64,000 nucleotides of DNA, taken from assembly GCA_965224765.1 (NCBI GenBank), contig CBDDAC010000024.1, positions 62,001 through 126,000 of the forward strand, written 5' to 3'. A program made the position numbers and the translations under genes. This DNA comes from CAZDBA01 sp965224765. Its GTDB lineage: Bacteria; Planctomycetota; Planctomycetia; Pirellulales; Pirellulaceae. The first letter of the stretch is position 1. Every line of letters starts with the position of its first letter. The notes beneath the pieces are model-generated. The model was not told the DNA's origin and did no database searches. It saw only the letters and a program-made list of their open reading frames with translations. Positions 63,011-64,000 of the stretch are shown here, one piece after another.

Positions 63011-64000
63011 ATGTTAAATCTGAACAACGCCCGAAACTTGGTTCAGTGGTTGGTTCCTATAGGAATCGTCGCTTGCCTAATGATCATCTTTGTGCCGCTG
63101 CCCGCGGCAGTCATGGACATGCTGCTAGCGGCAAACATTACGATCGCAATCGTGATTTTGCTGACCACTGTCTATGTGCGGACTCCACTCGAATTAAGCA
63201 TTTTCCCTTCGCTTTTGCTTGCAACTACAATGATGCGGCTGGCGTTGAATATTGCGACAACACGATTAATTCTGACTCGGGGAGCGATCGACGGGGAATT
63301 GGCAGCCGGTGGTGTCATCAACAGCTTTAGTGGATTTGTGTCCGGAAATCAGATTGCAGTTGGCCTAGTCATTTTTGCTATCATCGTGATCGTCCAGTTT
63401 GTTGTCATCACCAAAGGTGCAACACGCATCAGTGAAGTCTCTGCAAGATTCGCGTTGGACGGCATGCCTGGCAAGCAAATGGCCATCGATGCAGAACTCA
63501 ATGCCGGTAATATTACTCATGAACAAGCAACTCAACGTCGCAGTGAAGTCGCTGAGCACGCGGATTTCTATGGTGCGATGGACGGTGCCAGCAAATTCGT
63601 TCGCGGAGATGCAATTGCTGGCGTCTTGATTACGGTTATCAATATCATCGGCGGTTTGTTTATCGGACTTTCGCAAGGAATGAATCTCGCACAAGCTGGC
63701 GAAACCTTTACTCGATTGACAATCGGAGACGGCCTAGTAAGCCAACTACCTGCCTTGCTGATCAGTGTTTCAGCGGGCCTGTTGCTGACACGGGGCACCC
63801 GAAAAACCGATCTACCACAAGAAACGGTAACTCAGCTGTTCTCACGACCTGCGATCATGATCATTACCGCTGGGTTCCTGGCAGCAATGGTATTTACCAA
63901 ACTTCCTGCCGTTCCATTGTTGGTCATTGCAGCCGCTTGTGGCTCCGTCGCTTACTTGCTTCTCAACAAGCCTGCCGTTCAGCCTGAGCCAGCCAAACAA
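63011..64000 (+). CDS. flhA: Flagellar biosynthesis protein FlhA (5' part, runs off the window)
   Basis: Inner-membrane export-gate protein of the flagellar type III secretion system. The frame is open from the ATG at 63011 to the window end, 330 codons. Typical content: eight-helix membrane domain beginning VPIGIVACLMIIFVPLPAAVMDMLLAANI (cut), LELSIFPSLLLATTMMRLALNIATTRLIL (cut), then the FHIPEP-type cytoplasmic loop VITKGATRISEVSARFALDGMPGKQMAIDAELNAG (cut). The MDGASKFVRGDAIAGVLIT block is present. The ~690-residue family length means the C-terminal export-gate domain is outside the window. It shows the organism makes flagella. It is divergent from mscS; a flagellar-type promoter was not identified. 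Confidence 0.97.
   Translation, partial: MLNLNNARNLVQWLVPIGIVACLMIIFVPLPAAVMDMLLAANITIAIVILLTTVYVRTPLELSIFPSLLLATTMMRLALNIATTRLILTRGAIDGELAAGGVINSFSGFVSGNQIAVGLVIFAIIVIVQFVVITKGATRISEVSARFALDGMPGKQMAIDAELNAGNITHEQATQRRSEVAEHADFYGAMDGASKFVRGDAIAGVLITVINIIGGLFIGLSQGMNLAQAGETFTRLTIGDGLVSQLPALLISVSAGLLLTRGTRKTDLPQETVTQLFSRPAIMIITAGFLAAMVFTKLPAVPLLVIAAACGSVAYLLLNKPAVQPEPAKQ

Overview
The window looks like chromosome from a marine-type planctomycete, most likely Pirellulales. The reasons are secreted and lipoprotein genes with planctomycete-favoured domains (YdjY, SHD1/SLA1 homology, DUF1569, DUF11 arrays), Tat-signal Gfo/Idh/MocA oxidoreductases, an ECF sigma factor coupled to a giant membrane anti-sigma-like protein, loosely packed genes, and frequent GTG/TTG starts. 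Base composition is close to balanced. No rRNA, tRNA or CRISPR array was seen.

Layout. 0-20 kb is ordinary core genome: yggS (cut by the window edge), two secreted/lipoprotein genes, hflX, an SDR dehydrogenase, lysS, a LolC/LolD-type ABC pair, a Glu/Leu/Phe/Val dehydrogenase, a lipoprotein plus Wza-like polysaccharide export pair, leuA (short form) and two SHD1-domain proteins. 20-32 kb is an accessory island. It holds a frameshifted DUF1569 gene, a truncated globin, and a 2OG-Fe(II) oxygenase whose 5' half is lost at the edge of a Y1 (IS200-like/RAYT) transposase element. Short non-autonomous relatives of that element follow, then an IS110 transposase with a structured 5' leader (candidate bridge RNA). 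Next is a polymorphic toxin locus of the form toxin, immunity, orphan toxin tail, second immunity. The island ends with an IS66 element inserted in a prolyl-oligopeptidase gene. 34-50 kb returns to core genes: lepA, an aminoglycoside/choline-kinase-like phosphotransferase, a second DUF1569 gene, a DUF11 surface protein, an epimerase with a WecG/TagA-type glycosyltransferase, panD, an M24 peptidase, accB-accC, and a PPi-dependent phosphofructokinase. 50-64 kb has a frameshifted Gfo/Idh gene, the ECF sigma/anti-sigma-like pair, a palindromic repeat, a threonine-catabolism cluster (divergent XRE-cupin regulator, tdh, kbl, threonine aldolase), zinc-ribbon proteins, an MscS channel and the start of flhA.

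Most striking. (1) In the toxin locus, the orphan tail begins at an 11-bp sequence that is also present, in the same codon phase, at the start of the main toxin's tail. This suggests a cassette-switching arrangement. (2) The Y1 element at 21.3-22.7 kb and the ~150-bp copies at 24.4 and 24.7 kb share both ends, so the short copies look like internally deleted derivatives. (3) Removing the IS66 with one copy of its 8-bp target duplication restores the S9 peptidase frame exactly. (4) Five genes carry 1-2 base indels, three of them in clear homopolymers. That pattern suggests either sequence errors or genuine decay and should be settled before those genes are called dead.
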